DNA of 60,228 nucleotides from a virus. The position numbers were made by a program, and so were the translations under genes. The stretch covers positions 1 through 60,228 of IMG/VR virus record IMGVR_UViG_3300017971_000310. One strand, written 5' to 3'. Shown one piece after another: positions 32,953-41,993 of the stretch. Within the stretch, counting starts at the first letter, position 1; the number at the start of each line of letters is the position of its first letter. The notes beneath the pieces were generated by a model. It was not told the origin of the DNA and ran no database searches. It worked only from the letters and a program-made list of their open reading frames with translations.

Positions 32953-35303
32953 CAGAGAATCTGTTGCAAAACGGGGCGTTTGAGGCGGACTGGGCAGAGG
33001 AGTATAGCCATAGGGTGCGCGTGTTCACTGAGCAACGTGACGGATCGTTCTCGGGTGAGGAGATCGCGGTCGGCAATGTGTTCACACCTCCAGGATGGGT
33101 GGCGTGGGCTCGACTGGAAGAGAGCAAGTGGCACTTGCCAGAAGTGAAGGATGCGTGGGCTCATCGACGGGCACGGAGCGGGGCCAAGGGTATTATGATG
33201 TTCAAGACCTTTGGTCGATTTGACGCGGGCTTTATGCAGACAGTGCAGGTAGCACCGGGCACCAAGCTCAGGTTCAGTGTCTATGGACACGCCTGGAGCA
33301 ATCACAACGGAGACGGGTTTCCACACCCGGGTGATGCTCGATGGTCAGAGGGCACGTTGGTCGGATTTGGCGAGAATGTGTGCTTGGAGCAAGCCGACAT
33401 ACCAGCGGATAACGGGGAGTCACAGAACGACGCCAACAGGAATTTCCGCTTCACGGTGGGAATTGATACTACCGGTGGTACTAACCCATACGCTGAGAGT
33501 GTAGCCTGGGGCGACCCTCTGTACTGCTACAATGGGTACAGTCGGCCGGTTGAGGTCGAGGCGACAGCACGGGGCAACAAGGTGACAGTATTCATTCGGG
33601 CCAAAGTGCGTTGGCCTTTCAAGATCAACGATGCGTACTGGGATGATGCAGAGCTGGTACAAGTCGGGACTGTGATCGTTCCGCCTGCAGGAGAGTGCGA
33701 GAATCCAGCACGGGAACCATACGATCGGACCTATGTCCTATTACCACCAGACGCAACAGAACAAGAAGCATTAGATGCTATGCGGGAGTACTTCCCTAAA
33801 AGAAGAACTATTGGATTCAGTGCTGACGACGCTGGGATAGGGTGCAAACTTGGGGAACGTAGGGTTATCGTCATTAGACCGAATGCCTGGCCCGGAGGGG
33901 AAGTTGCCCTAAAGGATTTCTACAATACATACTATCCAGATATTGTCTACGATAGCGGGACTACCCCCTCCCCCGAATTAGTGTTGTGTCAAAAGAATGC
34001 CCTATGGAGTGGATTGAGATTTGGAGCAGCCACTTGTAAGTATACGATAGGGCAAATGGGATGCTTTATAACGTGTTTAGCCATGGCGCTTAGGTTCTAT
34101 AAGAAAGATGCTTGGGCTACACCTGCTACAGTGAACCAGGCATTGACTGCCAATGGTTACACCGTATGTCGCCCCTATTGGACTTGGATTGAAGATAAAC
34201 TTGGGTTGAAACTCTCCTCCCCTACAAATGTAGACGAATGGTTAGATAAGGGTTATTGTGCTATGGCAGAAGTCAAGCCAACTACGCTAGAGCATTTTGT
34301 GCTAGTTGTTAGGCGGGAAGGGACAGCCTATTGGATGCTAGATCCTATTGATGGTTCAGAGGGATGGCTGGATGAAGCCTACGATGGGGTGGAGAGTTGG
34401 CGATTGATATTGCCTGCGGAAACGCCTCCTCCTGGTCTAAATGTAGTGGGGTTACATTGGCAGAAGCGTGTTCAAAACGATATAGAGTATGTACAGACTG
34501 TTCGACCAGGGATAGCTAAAACAGTATTGAATATTGAGTTCTGTAAAGAATTCAAACGGGTATCCCCCAATACATTAACGGTATTCAGACAATGGCGGGC
34601 CGACCAGGGCGAGTTCATCAATAAGACAGACGGTCCCCGCAAATGGTTGGAGACTTTCTTAGACTCCCTTCTCATAAACGCAAACTATGTGGATTTTGTG
34701 GAATCGTTGAATGAAATGATAGCCACAGACGATATCGATGGAATAAAACGCATAACAGAGTTTGACGCCCAATTCTGCGAAGAGCTTAGAAAGGAGGGCT
34801 TCCCAGCTAGGCCGCTAGTGTTAAATGCGGCAGTGGGTAATCCTCAACATGGCGAACAGGTAGAATTAATGTTACCTGCTGTTCGGGCGGCTATCGAGGC
34901 AGATGGTGCGCTTGGTTACCATTCCTACTGGGGTTCGCGTCCAGATGGTTATTGTACTATGAAGGATAATTTTAGACACTATGCTGGACGGGCTATGGAA
35001 TCTTGGGATCCCGTATTTCGAGAACATGGGTTGTATCCAAAATATGTATTCGGGGAAGCTGGGGCAGTACACATAAGCCCGGATGGCTGGTTAAATCCCA
35101 ACGCGGGTTGGAAGGATGCCTGCTGGAATTGGGATCATTATGTAGAGCAGATTTTACAGTTCAAGTCGAGAATAGATATATGGAACGCTCAGCATAATAA
35201 TAGGGTATTGGGATTTACTATCTTCACATTAGGTGGCGGGTCCCAGTGGGCTACATTTGATTTGAACGGATATTTGGATAGATTAATAGAGGTATTTCAA
35301 TGA
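32949..35303 (+). CDS. Multidomain protein: carbohydrate-binding, C39-like peptidase and glycosidase-like domains
   Basis: A protein of 784 residues; GTG 32949 is chosen for its overlap with the previous stop and the GGAGG just upstream. Residues 1-220 form a jelly roll ('ENLLQNGAFEADW'). Residues about 344-470 resemble peptidase C39-like folds, with Cys in 'GQMGCFITCLAMAL', His in 'LEHFVLVVRREG' and Asp in 'YWMLDPIDG'. Residues about 496-784 look like a clan GH-A TIM barrel with 'FVESLNEM' (acid/base) and 'VFGEAGAV' (nucleophile). It could be a virion-associated cell-wall hydrolase or an endolysin, since two membrane protein genes follow. There is no signal peptide. Confidence 0.65.
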   Translation: MTENLLQNGAFEADWAEEYSHRVRVFTEQRDGSFSGEEIAVGNVFTPPGWVAWARLEESKWHLPEVKDAWAHRRARSGAKGIMMFKTFGRFDAGFMQTVQVAPGTKLRFSVYGHAWSNHNGDGFPHPGDARWSEGTLVGFGENVCLEQADIPADNGESQNDANRNFRFTVGIDTTGGTNPYAESVAWGDPLYCYNGYSRPVEVEATARGNKVTVFIRAKVRWPFKINDAYWDDAELVQVGTVIVPPAGECENPAREPYDRTYVLLPPDATEQEALDAMREYFPKRRTIGFSADDAGIGCKLGERRVIVIRPNAWPGGEVALKDFYNTYYPDIVYDSGTTPSPELVLCQKNALWSGLRFGAATCKYTIGQMGCFITCLAMALRFYKKDAWATPATVNQALTANGYTVCRPYWTWIEDKLGLKLSSPTNVDEWLDKGYCAMAEVKPTTLEHFVLVVRREGTAYWMLDPIDGSEGWLDEAYDGVESWRLILPAETPPPGLNVVGLHWQKRVQNDIEYVQTVRPGIAKTVLNIEFCKEFKRVSPNTLTVFRQWRADQGEFINKTDGPRKWLETFLDSLLINANYVDFVESLNEMIATDDIDGIKRITEFDAQFCEELRKEGFPARPLVLNAAVGNPQHGEQVELMLPAVRAAIEADGALGYHSYWGSRPDGYCTMKDNFRHYAGRAMESWDPVFREHGLYPKYVFGEAGAVHISPDGWLNPNAGWKDACWNWDHYVEQILQFKSRIDIWNAQHNNRVLGFTIFTLGGGSQWATFDLNGYLDRLIEVFQ

Positions 35304-35746
35304 AGAACTTTATGGAGTCATCTAGAACACAAAAATGGATATGCTTTTTAGCAATCTCTCAGGCCATTCTAATAGGATGGGCCTTGATTGTGACGGTTGC
35401 TAGTGCTACAGGGGATGGCATGTTCTATAGCATCAAGAGGCCCGTGCATATAGTAGACATAAGACCGGATAGGGCTATATTAGAGCTTACACGTAGTGCG
35501 GCCTGGCCAATGGGAGGGGTATGTAGTTATGAAATAGAGTGCTCAAATCTTGTGACGCAGCTTGGTCAGGAAGCGTGCCCAATTGAGGCAGGAGATAAGA
35601 CATTCAAATTCTCTCTGATTATACCGGAAGGGTCCACATCGCCATGCCAATTTAGAGGCACAATTACGTATACCCCATTCGGTCCATTTGGTCCCCATTT
35701 CACAGAAGAGTGGTCTTCAGATATATTTGAACTGGTCTATGAATAA
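35300..35746 (+). CDS. Membrane-anchored protein, possible lysis cassette member
   Basis: A 148-residue protein with one N-terminal membrane segment (about residues 14-36, 'ICFLAISQAILIGWALIVTVASA') and a beta-rich outer domain with four Cys residues that could pair outside the cytoplasm. It overlaps the preceding stop (ATGA). Its position between a putative wall hydrolase and a holin-like gene suggests lysis, but the family is not recognised. Confidence 0.5.
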   Translation: MKNFMESSRTQKWICFLAISQAILIGWALIVTVASATGDGMFYSIKRPVHIVDIRPDRAILELTRSAAWPMGGVCSYEIECSNLVTQLGQEACPIEAGDKTFKFSLIIPEGSTSPCQFRGTITYTPFGPFGPHFTEEWSSDIFELVYE

Positions 35747-36320
35747 TATAGATTGGATCGCCATAGGCCAATTTTTGGTTACTATTGCCGTGGCATCTAT
35801 ACCTGGCTGGTTGGCATATCTAGCCAAAGTCCGTGAAACGCGGACGGAAGAGAAACGTATCAGTTCGGATGCTGGAACAGCACTTACCGATGATCTGCTG
35901 GCTAATCTACGATACAAGGACGAGCAGATACGAGACCTACGCGATCAACTCATCACTGTGGACCAGAGAGATAGTACACAGATTATATCTCTACAATCCC
36001 AATGTAAGGAACTTGTGGATGAGAACTACGCGCTCTCCGAGACCTTAGACAAGGCCGTAGAACGAATAGCTGTACTAGAGTGGGTTGAGAGAGGATACAA
36101 GTTGCTTGTGGAATATGCACAAGGCCTAGAACGCGCCATTGCTCAAGCCGGTATTAGTTGGGAGACTATTACCACTACGCGATTGATGGCGTTGAATGAA
36201 TGGGAGGGAGGTCCTCACGTAGACTTAGTTGGGGATTTGGAAGGGGAACTGGGGGATTCTAAAGTCGTTAATAAAATCAGGCGGGAAATTCAAGCTAGTT
36301 TACAGGACAGGAACCTGTAG
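35739..36320 (+). CDS. Holin- or spanin-like protein with one membrane segment and coiled coil
   Basis: A protein of 193 residues from ATG 35739, overlapping the previous stop. One membrane helix at about residues 9-30 ('FLVTIAVASIPGWLAYLAKV') is followed by a long charged coiled coil ('DLLANLRYKDEQIRDLRDQL'). This layout fits phage membrane proteins of lysis cassettes, such as inner-membrane spanins, but is not diagnostic. The downstream promoter overlaps its last codons. Confidence 0.5.
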   Translation: MNNIDWIAIGQFLVTIAVASIPGWLAYLAKVRETRTEEKRISSDAGTALTDDLLANLRYKDEQIRDLRDQLITVDQRDSTQIISLQSQCKELVDENYALSETLDKAVERIAVLEWVERGYKLLVEYAQGLERAIAQAGISWETITTTRLMALNEWEGGPHVDLVGDLEGELGDSKVVNKIRREIQASLQDRNL

Positions 36321-36326
36321 TATAAT
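36299..36326 (+). promoter_or_regulatory. Sigma70-like promoter (copy d) for the metallophosphoesterase
   Basis: TTTACA (36299-36304), 16 bases, TATAAT (36321-36326). Together with flanking TAG it matches the minus-strand promoter at 44715-44742 almost base for base, including GGAACCTGT inside the spacer. The gene's ATG lies only 9 bases after the -10 box, so the mRNA would start at or next to its start codon. Confidence 0.75.
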
Positions 36327-36335
36327 ATATGTACT

Positions 36336-37580
36336 ATGACAAATTATAATTGGGACGAAATCTTTCGCCACGCCATCGATCTGGTTCCACGGTGCACAAC
36401 TCCAACAGATCTGGCCCGTCTTCTTGACATACCTTCCACAACCCTACGTTCGGCAATGGCCAGACGTGGGCTGACCTTCCCCAAGCTTTTGGCGCAATCT
36501 ACATATGAGCAGGAAACAGGCATCAAGAGCCTACAGCTTCAGAATCAGGCTTTACGTAAAGAGATCGAGTATCTAAATAGAAAAATTGGGCAGAAGGCCT
36601 GGCTTCGAGAAACCCTGGTGGAAATGTCTTCTGTGCTCAAGTTAGCCCCAGTCAGCTCTCCTCCCAAAGCCCCACAGGCAGAAACCCCACAGACTGCCGT
36701 TCTCCTGTTATCGGATGTACATTTAGGGCAGGAAACGCCAGTCGATCTAGTTCAGGATTTTGGGGAATACAACAGTAAAATAGCAGAGGCCAGAATGCGC
36801 CATGTATTCACGGCCTTTGCCAGTGTAGTGAAACATCAAGCATTTCCCATCAGCGATGTAGTTGTGTTCGGACTAGGAGACTGGGTAGAGCACGCCCACC
36901 TCCGGCCGGGGCATGAGGGCAGGGTGGACTTGGGGGTAGTTAAGCAAACGTTACAGGCTGCTGATATAGGCGGTCATGGGCTATTAATGTTAGCGGAGCA
37001 ATTTCCACGAGTGACATTTATTGGCATCCCAGGGAATCATGGGCGTGTGACCAGTGATCCACGTAAGTCGTCCCCCACAGAAAACTTCGACTATATGTGC
37101 TACCGCATAATGCAAATGATGCTACAGGACCAGCCCAATATAGATTGGATTATACCTGAAAGCTGGTATGTACGTCATAACATACAAGGGTGGAACTTTT
37201 TTGCTATACATGGTGAAGATATACGGTCCTATGCTGGATTCCCCTGGTACGGGGCCACAAGAGACGCCAGGAACTATGTAGGGATGTTTAGGTTGGCCCA
37301 ACGTCGTATGATCCGTAGAGCTAGCCCCAAGACGGTAGAAGAATTACAAGAATGTATGATTGTTCCGGACTACGCTCTACTGGCACACTTCCATACAGAG
37401 GCCACTTGGGAATCACCAGATATAGAGCATTTTGCTAATGGGGCTATGCCAGGTGTTAGCGCATACGGAGCGAAGAGGATAAAGAAAATTAACCGGTCTA
37501 GTCAACGTATGTTCTTTGTGCATCCCAAGTTTGGGGTGACCATGCGCTGCCCCATTGACTTAGACGATATCGGGATCTAA
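36336..37580 (+). CDS. Calcineurin-like metallophosphoesterase with N-terminal helix-turn-helix
   Basis: A 414-residue protein. Residues about 1-50 contain a DNA-binding-like helical motif ('TPTDLARLLDIPSTTLRSAMARRGL') followed by a coiled coil. Residues about 125-410 hold the phosphoesterase metal sites 'LLLSDVHLGQE', 'VVFGLGDWVEH', 'GIPGNHGRV', 'FFAIHGEDI' and 'LLAHFHTEA'. Such enzymes cut phosphodiesters or phosphomonoesters in nucleic acids or nucleotides. It is the last plus-strand gene and overlaps the converging RusA-like gene by four bases. Confidence 0.8.
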   Translation: MTNYNWDEIFRHAIDLVPRCTTPTDLARLLDIPSTTLRSAMARRGLTFPKLLAQSTYEQETGIKSLQLQNQALRKEIEYLNRKIGQKAWLRETLVEMSSVLKLAPVSSPPKAPQAETPQTAVLLLSDVHLGQETPVDLVQDFGEYNSKIAEARMRHVFTAFASVVKHQAFPISDVVVFGLGDWVEHAHLRPGHEGRVDLGVVKQTLQAADIGGHGLLMLAEQFPRVTFIGIPGNHGRVTSDPRKSSPTENFDYMCYRIMQMMLQDQPNIDWIIPESWYVRHNIQGWNFFAIHGEDIRSYAGFPWYGATRDARNYVGMFRLAQRRMIRRASPKTVEELQECMIVPDYALLAHFHTEATWESPDIEHFANGAMPGVSAYGAKRIKKINRSSQRMFFVHPKFGVTMRCPIDLDDIGI

Positions 37581-38260
37581 ACGCCCTTGGCCTTCCACCA
37601 TCTAAGTATGTTCTTCTTACGCTCTTCATACTCCGGGTCATTACCTCTACAGGGACAAATCTCAATATCACATTTCTTACATGGACAGTCTTCGTATACA
37701 CTGGGGTCAAAATACTCTGGGCAATATTCCAAGGCCTCACAGGTCATACAATAGGCAGAGCCATACCCAATACACATATCCATATTCTGTAGCTTAAGCT
37801 TAGTTATCCATCCCTGGCTCAACAGGGGTCCCATCGATTTCGCACTATATGGGATTTCCTGTGACTGTAGTTCCCTATCCGGTGTTGACCAGTGTAGGGT
37901 ATAGACTAGCCAATTATCCCCATCCTCTAATATAGTGGTGTCGCTGGTTTGATCGATCAACCAATCGTCTATCCCCAGACATATAGCGGCAATGTCTTTG
38001 GGTAGTTTGACAAAATTATCTGCGTCCGGTATCCGCCCCCGCTTTTTTCTCCATAGTAAACTAAGTTCTAGCCTAGGTCGGGTATCCAGGGCTACCGGCA
38101 ATCTCGTTCCAATTTCTTTATTCAGCTCTGCTTTGAATTTTGTTAGCCATAGGTCTACGTCTTCCTTATGTCCCAGCCTGGGATTATTTCTCACATAGGC
38201 CCGATTAACGGATACCAGTGGGAAGTATTCCATTTCTACTCTAGCGACGTGATGCTGCAT
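37577..38260 (-). CDS. RusA-like Holliday junction resolvase with Cys-rich tail
   Basis: A 227-residue protein with AGGAGG before the ATG and a TAATG overlap with the upstream gene. 'IPDADNFVKLPKDIAAICLGIDDWLIDQ' (about residues 76-104) carries the RusA pattern D-x-D-N-x-x-K followed by Asp-Asp. 'LVSVNRAYVRNN' fits the N-terminus. RusA enzymes resolve branched DNA during replication and recombination. The C-terminal 60 residues contain about ten Cys (CMTCEALEYCPEYF, CPCKKC, CPC), probably binding zinc, which is unusual for RusA. Confidence 0.75.
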   Translation of the reverse strand: MQHHVARVEMEYFPLVSVNRAYVRNNPRLGHKEDVDLWLTKFKAELNKEIGTRLPVALDTRPRLELSLLWRKKRGRIPDADNFVKLPKDIAAICLGIDDWLIDQTSDTTILEDGDNWLVYTLHWSTPDRELQSQEIPYSAKSMGPLLSQGWITKLKLQNMDMCIGYGSAYCMTCEALEYCPEYFDPSVYEDCPCKKCDIEICPCRGNDPEYEERKKNILRWWKAKGV

Positions 38261-38703
38261 TATAGCCTCCTAGGTGGTTCTGTCTTCCAGGGTAGATCGT
38301 AATACCATTTCTTCATAATCTCTTGCCCATAGAAACTACATTGATAGTCCCAGCAATCCTCTCGGGAGGGCGGGCTACTCAGGTGACAATCCTCATGTAA
38401 CGGGACAAGATTGAGCTCTGTATCTATGAGCAATCTTAAATTAGGCTTCCAGCCTCTAACGTCCTGCCGGCTTACTAAAGCGTGGTGCAAATGAAATGTA
38501 GTGAAAGGTTCACTACATACAAGACACATTCTGGGTCGCACCTCTGTGAACAGCCAGTTGATTTTGTCCCTGACGGTAAATCGCCAGTGCTCGGCAAATC
38601 CGCCGGGCATCCCATAGATATCGCTCAGCTCTAGCCACTCGGCCTGCAGACGCATTTTTGGTAGACAAGTTTCCAGTGGACTTAAGAAATCAACAGCTTT
38701 CAT
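38260..38703 (-). CDS. HNH-type endonuclease-like protein
   Basis: A 147-residue protein; ATG 38703 is chosen because AGGGAG lies about 6 bases upstream. 'RMCLVCSEPFTTFHLHHALVSR' and 'ELNLVPLHEDCH' give the CxxC, HH, Asn and CH elements of an HNH zinc-binding nuclease. It could be a homing-type or replication-associated nuclease. It lies next to the RusA-like gene. Confidence 0.65.
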   Translation of the reverse strand: MKAVDFLSPLETCLPKMRLQAEWLELSDIYGMPGGFAEHWRFTVRDKINWLFTEVRPRMCLVCSEPFTTFHLHHALVSRQDVRGWKPNLRLLIDTELNLVPLHEDCHLSSPPSREDCWDYQCSFYGQEIMKKWYYDLPWKTEPPRRL

Positions 38704-39018
38704 GGATACTCCCTGGGGGTATAGCAATAAACACGAAAAAGTCCCTTACAAAGTATAAACTACCTGTATCTTATCATACCCCTATATATGGGTAAATATT
38801 AGCAAAATGTAGGATTTGACCCACATATGGGGGTTTTAATCCTACGTTTTTTGAACCGACTTGTAAAAATATGGCGATTTTCGGGCATTTTTGAAAAAAC
38901 GTAGTTTTAGCTACAAGATTTTCTATACATAAATAATGTTAACATGGGGGTATAGGAGAAATGGCTTACATGGATATCCAACATAATCCTGGCTCGAGAT
39001 TTCCTTAACATTTCTTGT
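38704..39018. promoter_or_regulatory. Intergenic region with palindromes and terminator-like hairpin
   Basis: No gene is seen. ACCCCTATATATGGGT (38778-38793) and ACCCACATATGGGGGT (38820-38835) repeat the palindromes of the 10.7-kb region. GTAGGATT and AATCCTAC (38810-38845) enclose the second one. On the plus strand a GTTTTTT run follows, so the structure looks like a rho-independent terminator, possibly working in both directions. It separates the long minus-strand operon from the last two genes. Confidence 0.55.
38809..38852. terminator. Hairpin with nested palindrome and T-run
   Basis: The outer stem GTAGGATT/AATCCTAC encloses ACCCACATATGGGGGT. On the plus strand GTTTTTTG follows; on the minus strand ATTTTG follows. 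It could end transcripts from either side: the convergent plus-strand metallophosphoesterase mRNA that has read through two antisense genes, or the minus-strand operon ending at 39019. Confidence 0.5.
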
Positions 39019-39756
39019 TCAGAAGTCATCTAATCCTTCACATGCGCCAAGCAGCCAAGCGTCGCATTTCCTATTCCACGCCATACACGCCTCCCGGTTA
39101 TGACGGCCAGGGAATTCTGCCCTAGTCTTAAGTTCGTGCCTCAATGTTAAAATCCTATCCTCATATTCCGATACCTGCTGTGGAGTGCGTGTTGTTGAAT
39201 ACCAGTATATATCTCCGGTGTCTTTGACGCCCACGCAGAAGGCCACATTATGGCATCCTGTTAACCAGGCGTATCCTGTTAGCTGATCGCTCAATTCGAC
39301 ATCCCTGTCTTCGTATGGTCTACTGGCCGTCTTCCAATCAATAACAGTTCTTACACCATCGACCATGCCAATGCAATCCACCTTCCCGACATAATGATCG
39401 TTAGCCATCATCTGCTCACTGATTACTGGCTCGAACTTCAGCTGCTGTAATTTCTGGTCAAAGTTGTCAATCAAGCGACTCCCAATAGCTATCCAATACT
39501 CCGGGTTCGGCCCCTTGCCTTCTCCCTCCCTATAGGATTTTTCAAAAACCTGCTTAGCCATTACGGCAGGATATTCTTCCTCTTTCCATCCGTGGCACAG
39601 TGCCTCCATCCCATCGTGAAGGGCGATGCCAAAACACAGGGGCTGAGGTTTCTCCTCCATCCTGATTTTTAATATGTAACTAATGTACCAAAGTTTCGGA
39701 CATTGCTGATACATGCTAACTTGCGTATTCGATAATTTGCCTATTTGACGATCCAT
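39019..39756 (-). CDS. PD-(D/E)XK nuclease (RecB/Cas4-like)
   Basis: A 245-residue protein. 'LSNTQVSMYQQCPKLWYISYI' is the typical N-terminal motif. 'YVGKVDCIGMVDGVRTVIDWKT' gives the catalytic Asp...Asp-x-Lys, and 'DQLTGYAWL' the QxxxY motif. Cys in the N-terminal 'QQCPK' and three Cys near the C-terminus could bind an iron-sulfur cluster as in Cas4/AddB-like nucleases. It probably processes DNA ends in phage recombination. Confidence 0.8.
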   Translation of the reverse strand: MDRQIGKLSNTQVSMYQQCPKLWYISYILKIRMEEKPQPLCFGIALHDGMEALCHGWKEEEYPAVMAKQVFEKSYREGEGKGPNPEYWIAIGSRLIDNFDQKLQQLKFEPVISEQMMANDHYVGKVDCIGMVDGVRTVIDWKTASRPYEDRDVELSDQLTGYAWLTGCHNVAFCVGVKDTGDIYWYSTTRTPQQVSEYEDRILTLRHELKTRAEFPGRHNREACMAWNRKCDAWLLGACEGLDDF

Positions 39757-40349
39757 CTAATAACCTCAAAGCTTTCTGCGTAGTCCCATCCCATCTGCGC
39801 GCCTCTGACACGTGCCAAGGACCTTATAAGATCTCCCTGCATATACGGCCGGTCCTTCTGGCTTTCAAAATACTCTAGGGCGCTTGTCTTAAGCGCCACA
39901 TCCGGTTCCTCTAGTTGTATGAACCCAGCAGCCTCAAAGTCTATGTTATTCCAGGGGAGCTCATAACCTAATATGCACGTATGCTTAAATGCACGCATAG
40001 CCTCCCTAGTTACAGTAGCATGGTCTTGGTGTATATCGAACGTATTGGGAGTCAACACAATATCTACCTGCCCACGCATTTCAACCAAATTCTCTAGAAT
40101 GCCTTGGCGTTGACGTGGGAAGTCCCTAGTGGGGTAACGATAGATTTTTATATTGTTGACAGGAATTCCTAGAACATGGGCAGCCTTAGTCACCTCTGCT
40201 GTTGCTACTGCTGGGGCTATAGTCTGTGTAGAAAGAGAGAATACAGTATAGTAAATCTCATCCCCCCTGCCTATAAAATATGGTATGCTACCTCCAGCCC
40301 CCAAGATACCGTCATCTATGTGAGGGCTGAGGACCAATATACGTCTCAT
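39741..40349 (-). CDS. LmbE/PIG-L-like deacetylase
   Basis: A 202-residue protein. 'ILVLSPHIDDGILGAGGSIPYF' is the zinc-binding H-x-D-D motif and 'FDIHQDHATVTREAM' supplies the third His. These enzymes deacetylate GlcNAc-type sugars, including GlcNAc-PI, mycothiol precursors and antibiotic intermediates. Here it may modify a cell-wall, nucleotide or glycan substrate; the genomic neighbours (ThiF-like gene upstream) give no clear substrate. It overlaps both flanking genes. Confidence 0.75.
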   Translation of the reverse strand: MRRILVLSPHIDDGILGAGGSIPYFIGRGDEIYYTVFSLSTQTIAPAVATAEVTKAAHVLGIPVNNIKIYRYPTRDFPRQRQGILENLVEMRGQVDIVLTPNTFDIHQDHATVTREAMRAFKHTCILGYELPWNNIDFEAAGFIQLEEPDVALKTSALEYFESQKDRPYMQGDLIRSLARVRGAQMGWDYAESFEVIRWIVK

Positions 40350-40899
40350 GAGCCTCCTTCTCTGTAATGATCAGCTCGCTCTGTTGTCCAGTTTCAATAA
40401 ATCGTTCTATAGCATTGGTAGCTGCTGCTGCTGTTAATCTCAGTATCCTTGCACCTAATAGATGGGTACATACTGGGTTATTTTCCACTTCCTCTTGTGG
40501 CATAGGATATCTGTTGTTCCACGCTATTAGCCCAACCCTATCCACAGACACCCCAATGTGTATAGTCGACCGTAGAGGGGATTGTGTAAATCCCCTAGCA
40601 GCAGGATTATCAAATGTATCTACTACTAATGGTTCCCCATCCTGTGCCGGCAGATACCATCGTATATTTCTTTCTACCCGCACAAATATAGGGTTGGTTC
40701 TTCTACTATTCTTAAGATATAGCATTTCCGCCAATGTCTGAACTTTGGTCATCCCAATGTGTACTCTACTATAAGCAGATGTCCCAATGTTCTCTTCTCC
40801 AACCCTATCGTTATCGATTAGATGTAGGGTGTGATCCCCGACCAGGTGCATAGCTATTTGACTACCCAATGCTCCGCAGCCAGCCAGAACGATATCCAT
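40312..40899 (-). CDS. ThiF/E1-like adenylyltransferase
   Basis: A 195-residue protein. 'DIVLAGCGALGSQIAMHL' is the Rossmann nucleotide loop, 'LIDNDRVGEENIGTSAYSRVHIGMTKV' the acidic strand with the Asn and Lys of E1 enzymes, and 'VVDTFDNPAARG' the second Asp motif. 'NPVCTHLLG' could hold a thioester-forming Cys. E1-like enzymes adenylate the C-terminal Gly of ubiquitin-like or sulfur-carrier proteins. A candidate substrate is encoded at 45319-45606. It is smaller than typical E1/MoeB (about 240 residues). Confidence 0.75.
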   Translation of the reverse strand: MDIVLAGCGALGSQIAMHLVGDHTLHLIDNDRVGEENIGTSAYSRVHIGMTKVQTLAEMLYLKNSRRTNPIFVRVERNIRWYLPAQDGEPLVVDTFDNPAARGFTQSPLRSTIHIGVSVDRVGLIAWNNRYPMPQEEVENNPVCTHLLGARILRLTAAAATNAIERFIETGQQSELIITEKEAHETYIGPQPSHR

Positions 40900-41154
40900 T
40901 CACTGTCCTTTCATAGGGACACAGCTTATGCCCCTAGCATACACTATGTAGCATATATTATTATGGTCTACATCTATAAACCTGGTCACTTGATAGGTCT
41001 GCTGTGGCCCATCCACCCAAAATACCTCACCCTGTATAATGGGTTCTCGAATAACCTCGACAGGCGTAACTAGCTTTGTGCTAGGAGCACAAGAGTTTAT
41101 TATAATGCTTACAATAACTATAAGCACAAGACAAAAGAATATTCTTATATCCAT
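40900..41154 (-). CDS. Small putative lipoprotein
   Basis: An 84-residue protein with a hydrophobic signal (residues 5-19) ending in 'IINSC', with Cys22 a candidate lipid attachment site; Asn at -2 is not ideal. The exported part (about 62 residues) has two further Cys residues ('NNICYIVYARGISCVP') that may form a disulfide. Phage lipoproteins of this size sometimes block superinfection or form outer spanins. No evidence separates these here. Confidence 0.55.
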   Translation of the reverse strand: MDIRIFFCLVLIVIVSIIINSCAPSTKLVTPVEVIREPIIQGEVFWVDGPQQTYQVTRFIDVDHNNICYIVYARGISCVPMKGQ

Positions 41155-41993
41155 AGCCCCTCATCCATATCGAATCTGTGTAGTTCTCGAGCACGTTGCA
41201 TAGCCAAGGCTAGTGAAGCTAAGTCATGCTCGCTGTCTGTTCCTTCCATACAGATACCAGCGGAGATTGCCATACCACTTCTAGATATAGTGGCGGTATG
41301 TCTGGCCCCACCATATTCCCAGGTCACATTATACCCGTCGCTGGCATTGGACCAATCTAACAGCTCTGCTCCAACTAAAGACAGCTGATAACGAAACTCC
41401 CCCTCTACGCGTTTACGGTCTTCTAGAAGAGCCTGTTGTTGCCTAGCCTGCTCCCTGACTTTACGTAAAGTGTCTAGTCTATCTTGTACCAATGCTCTGG
41501 CCCGGAGCATATCAGGAGTGGTTTCTCTGGACAGAAACGGATATAGATGAAACAACAAGTTCCCACCCAGTACACCAGCAGACACAGGGTCCAATGGGAC
41601 TGGCTGCCCACGAACTAGATGTATCGGTCTTGGGATGGCTTCTTTCCAGCCCTTTTGTGAGGCATCACTAGCATTGTAGGGAGTACATAACCATGTAGTA
41701 TCAGAGAGGGGATACAACATTATAACGTTTATGTGCCGCAAGGAGACTAGAAAACGCAGATACTCTTCTGGTGTTGCCTCCCGATCTAGCTCAGCCATGT
41801 GTTCAAGGGTGGGATGTGCGTCCATTTTCCACCAGCCCACAGGCCAGTTTCGTACCCTAAATGTATAGGGAAACCCATCCTGGACAATGAATACCTCTGT
41901 AGTTTCACTGTCCAGAATGGGAGCTATAAAGGGACGGAGCGTATGCTGTTCTAGCCTATTCAGTGCCTCAAATAAACTAGCCCCACTAGACAT
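41145..41993 (-). CDS. Hypothetical protein in the Ro60-like operon
   Basis: A 282-residue protein; ATG 41993 is preferred over an upstream TTG at 42047 that lies inside the previous gene. Predicted mixed alpha/beta ('VFIVQDGFPYTFRVRNWPVGWW'), with a coiled-coil segment near the middle ('LRKVREQARQQQALLEDRKRV') and an acidic C-terminus. No family recognised. It lies two genes after the Ro60-like gene, so it may act in the same system. Confidence 0.6.
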   Translation of the reverse strand: MSSGASLFEALNRLEQHTLRPFIAPILDSETTEVFIVQDGFPYTFRVRNWPVGWWKMDAHPTLEHMAELDREATPEEYLRFLVSLRHINVIMLYPLSDTTWLCTPYNASDASQKGWKEAIPRPIHLVRGQPVPLDPVSAGVLGGNLLFHLYPFLSRETTPDMLRARALVQDRLDTLRKVREQARQQQALLEDRKRVEGEFRYQLSLVGAELLDWSNASDGYNVTWEYGGARHTATISRSGMAISAGICMEGTDSEHDLASLALAMQRARELHRFDMDEGLWI

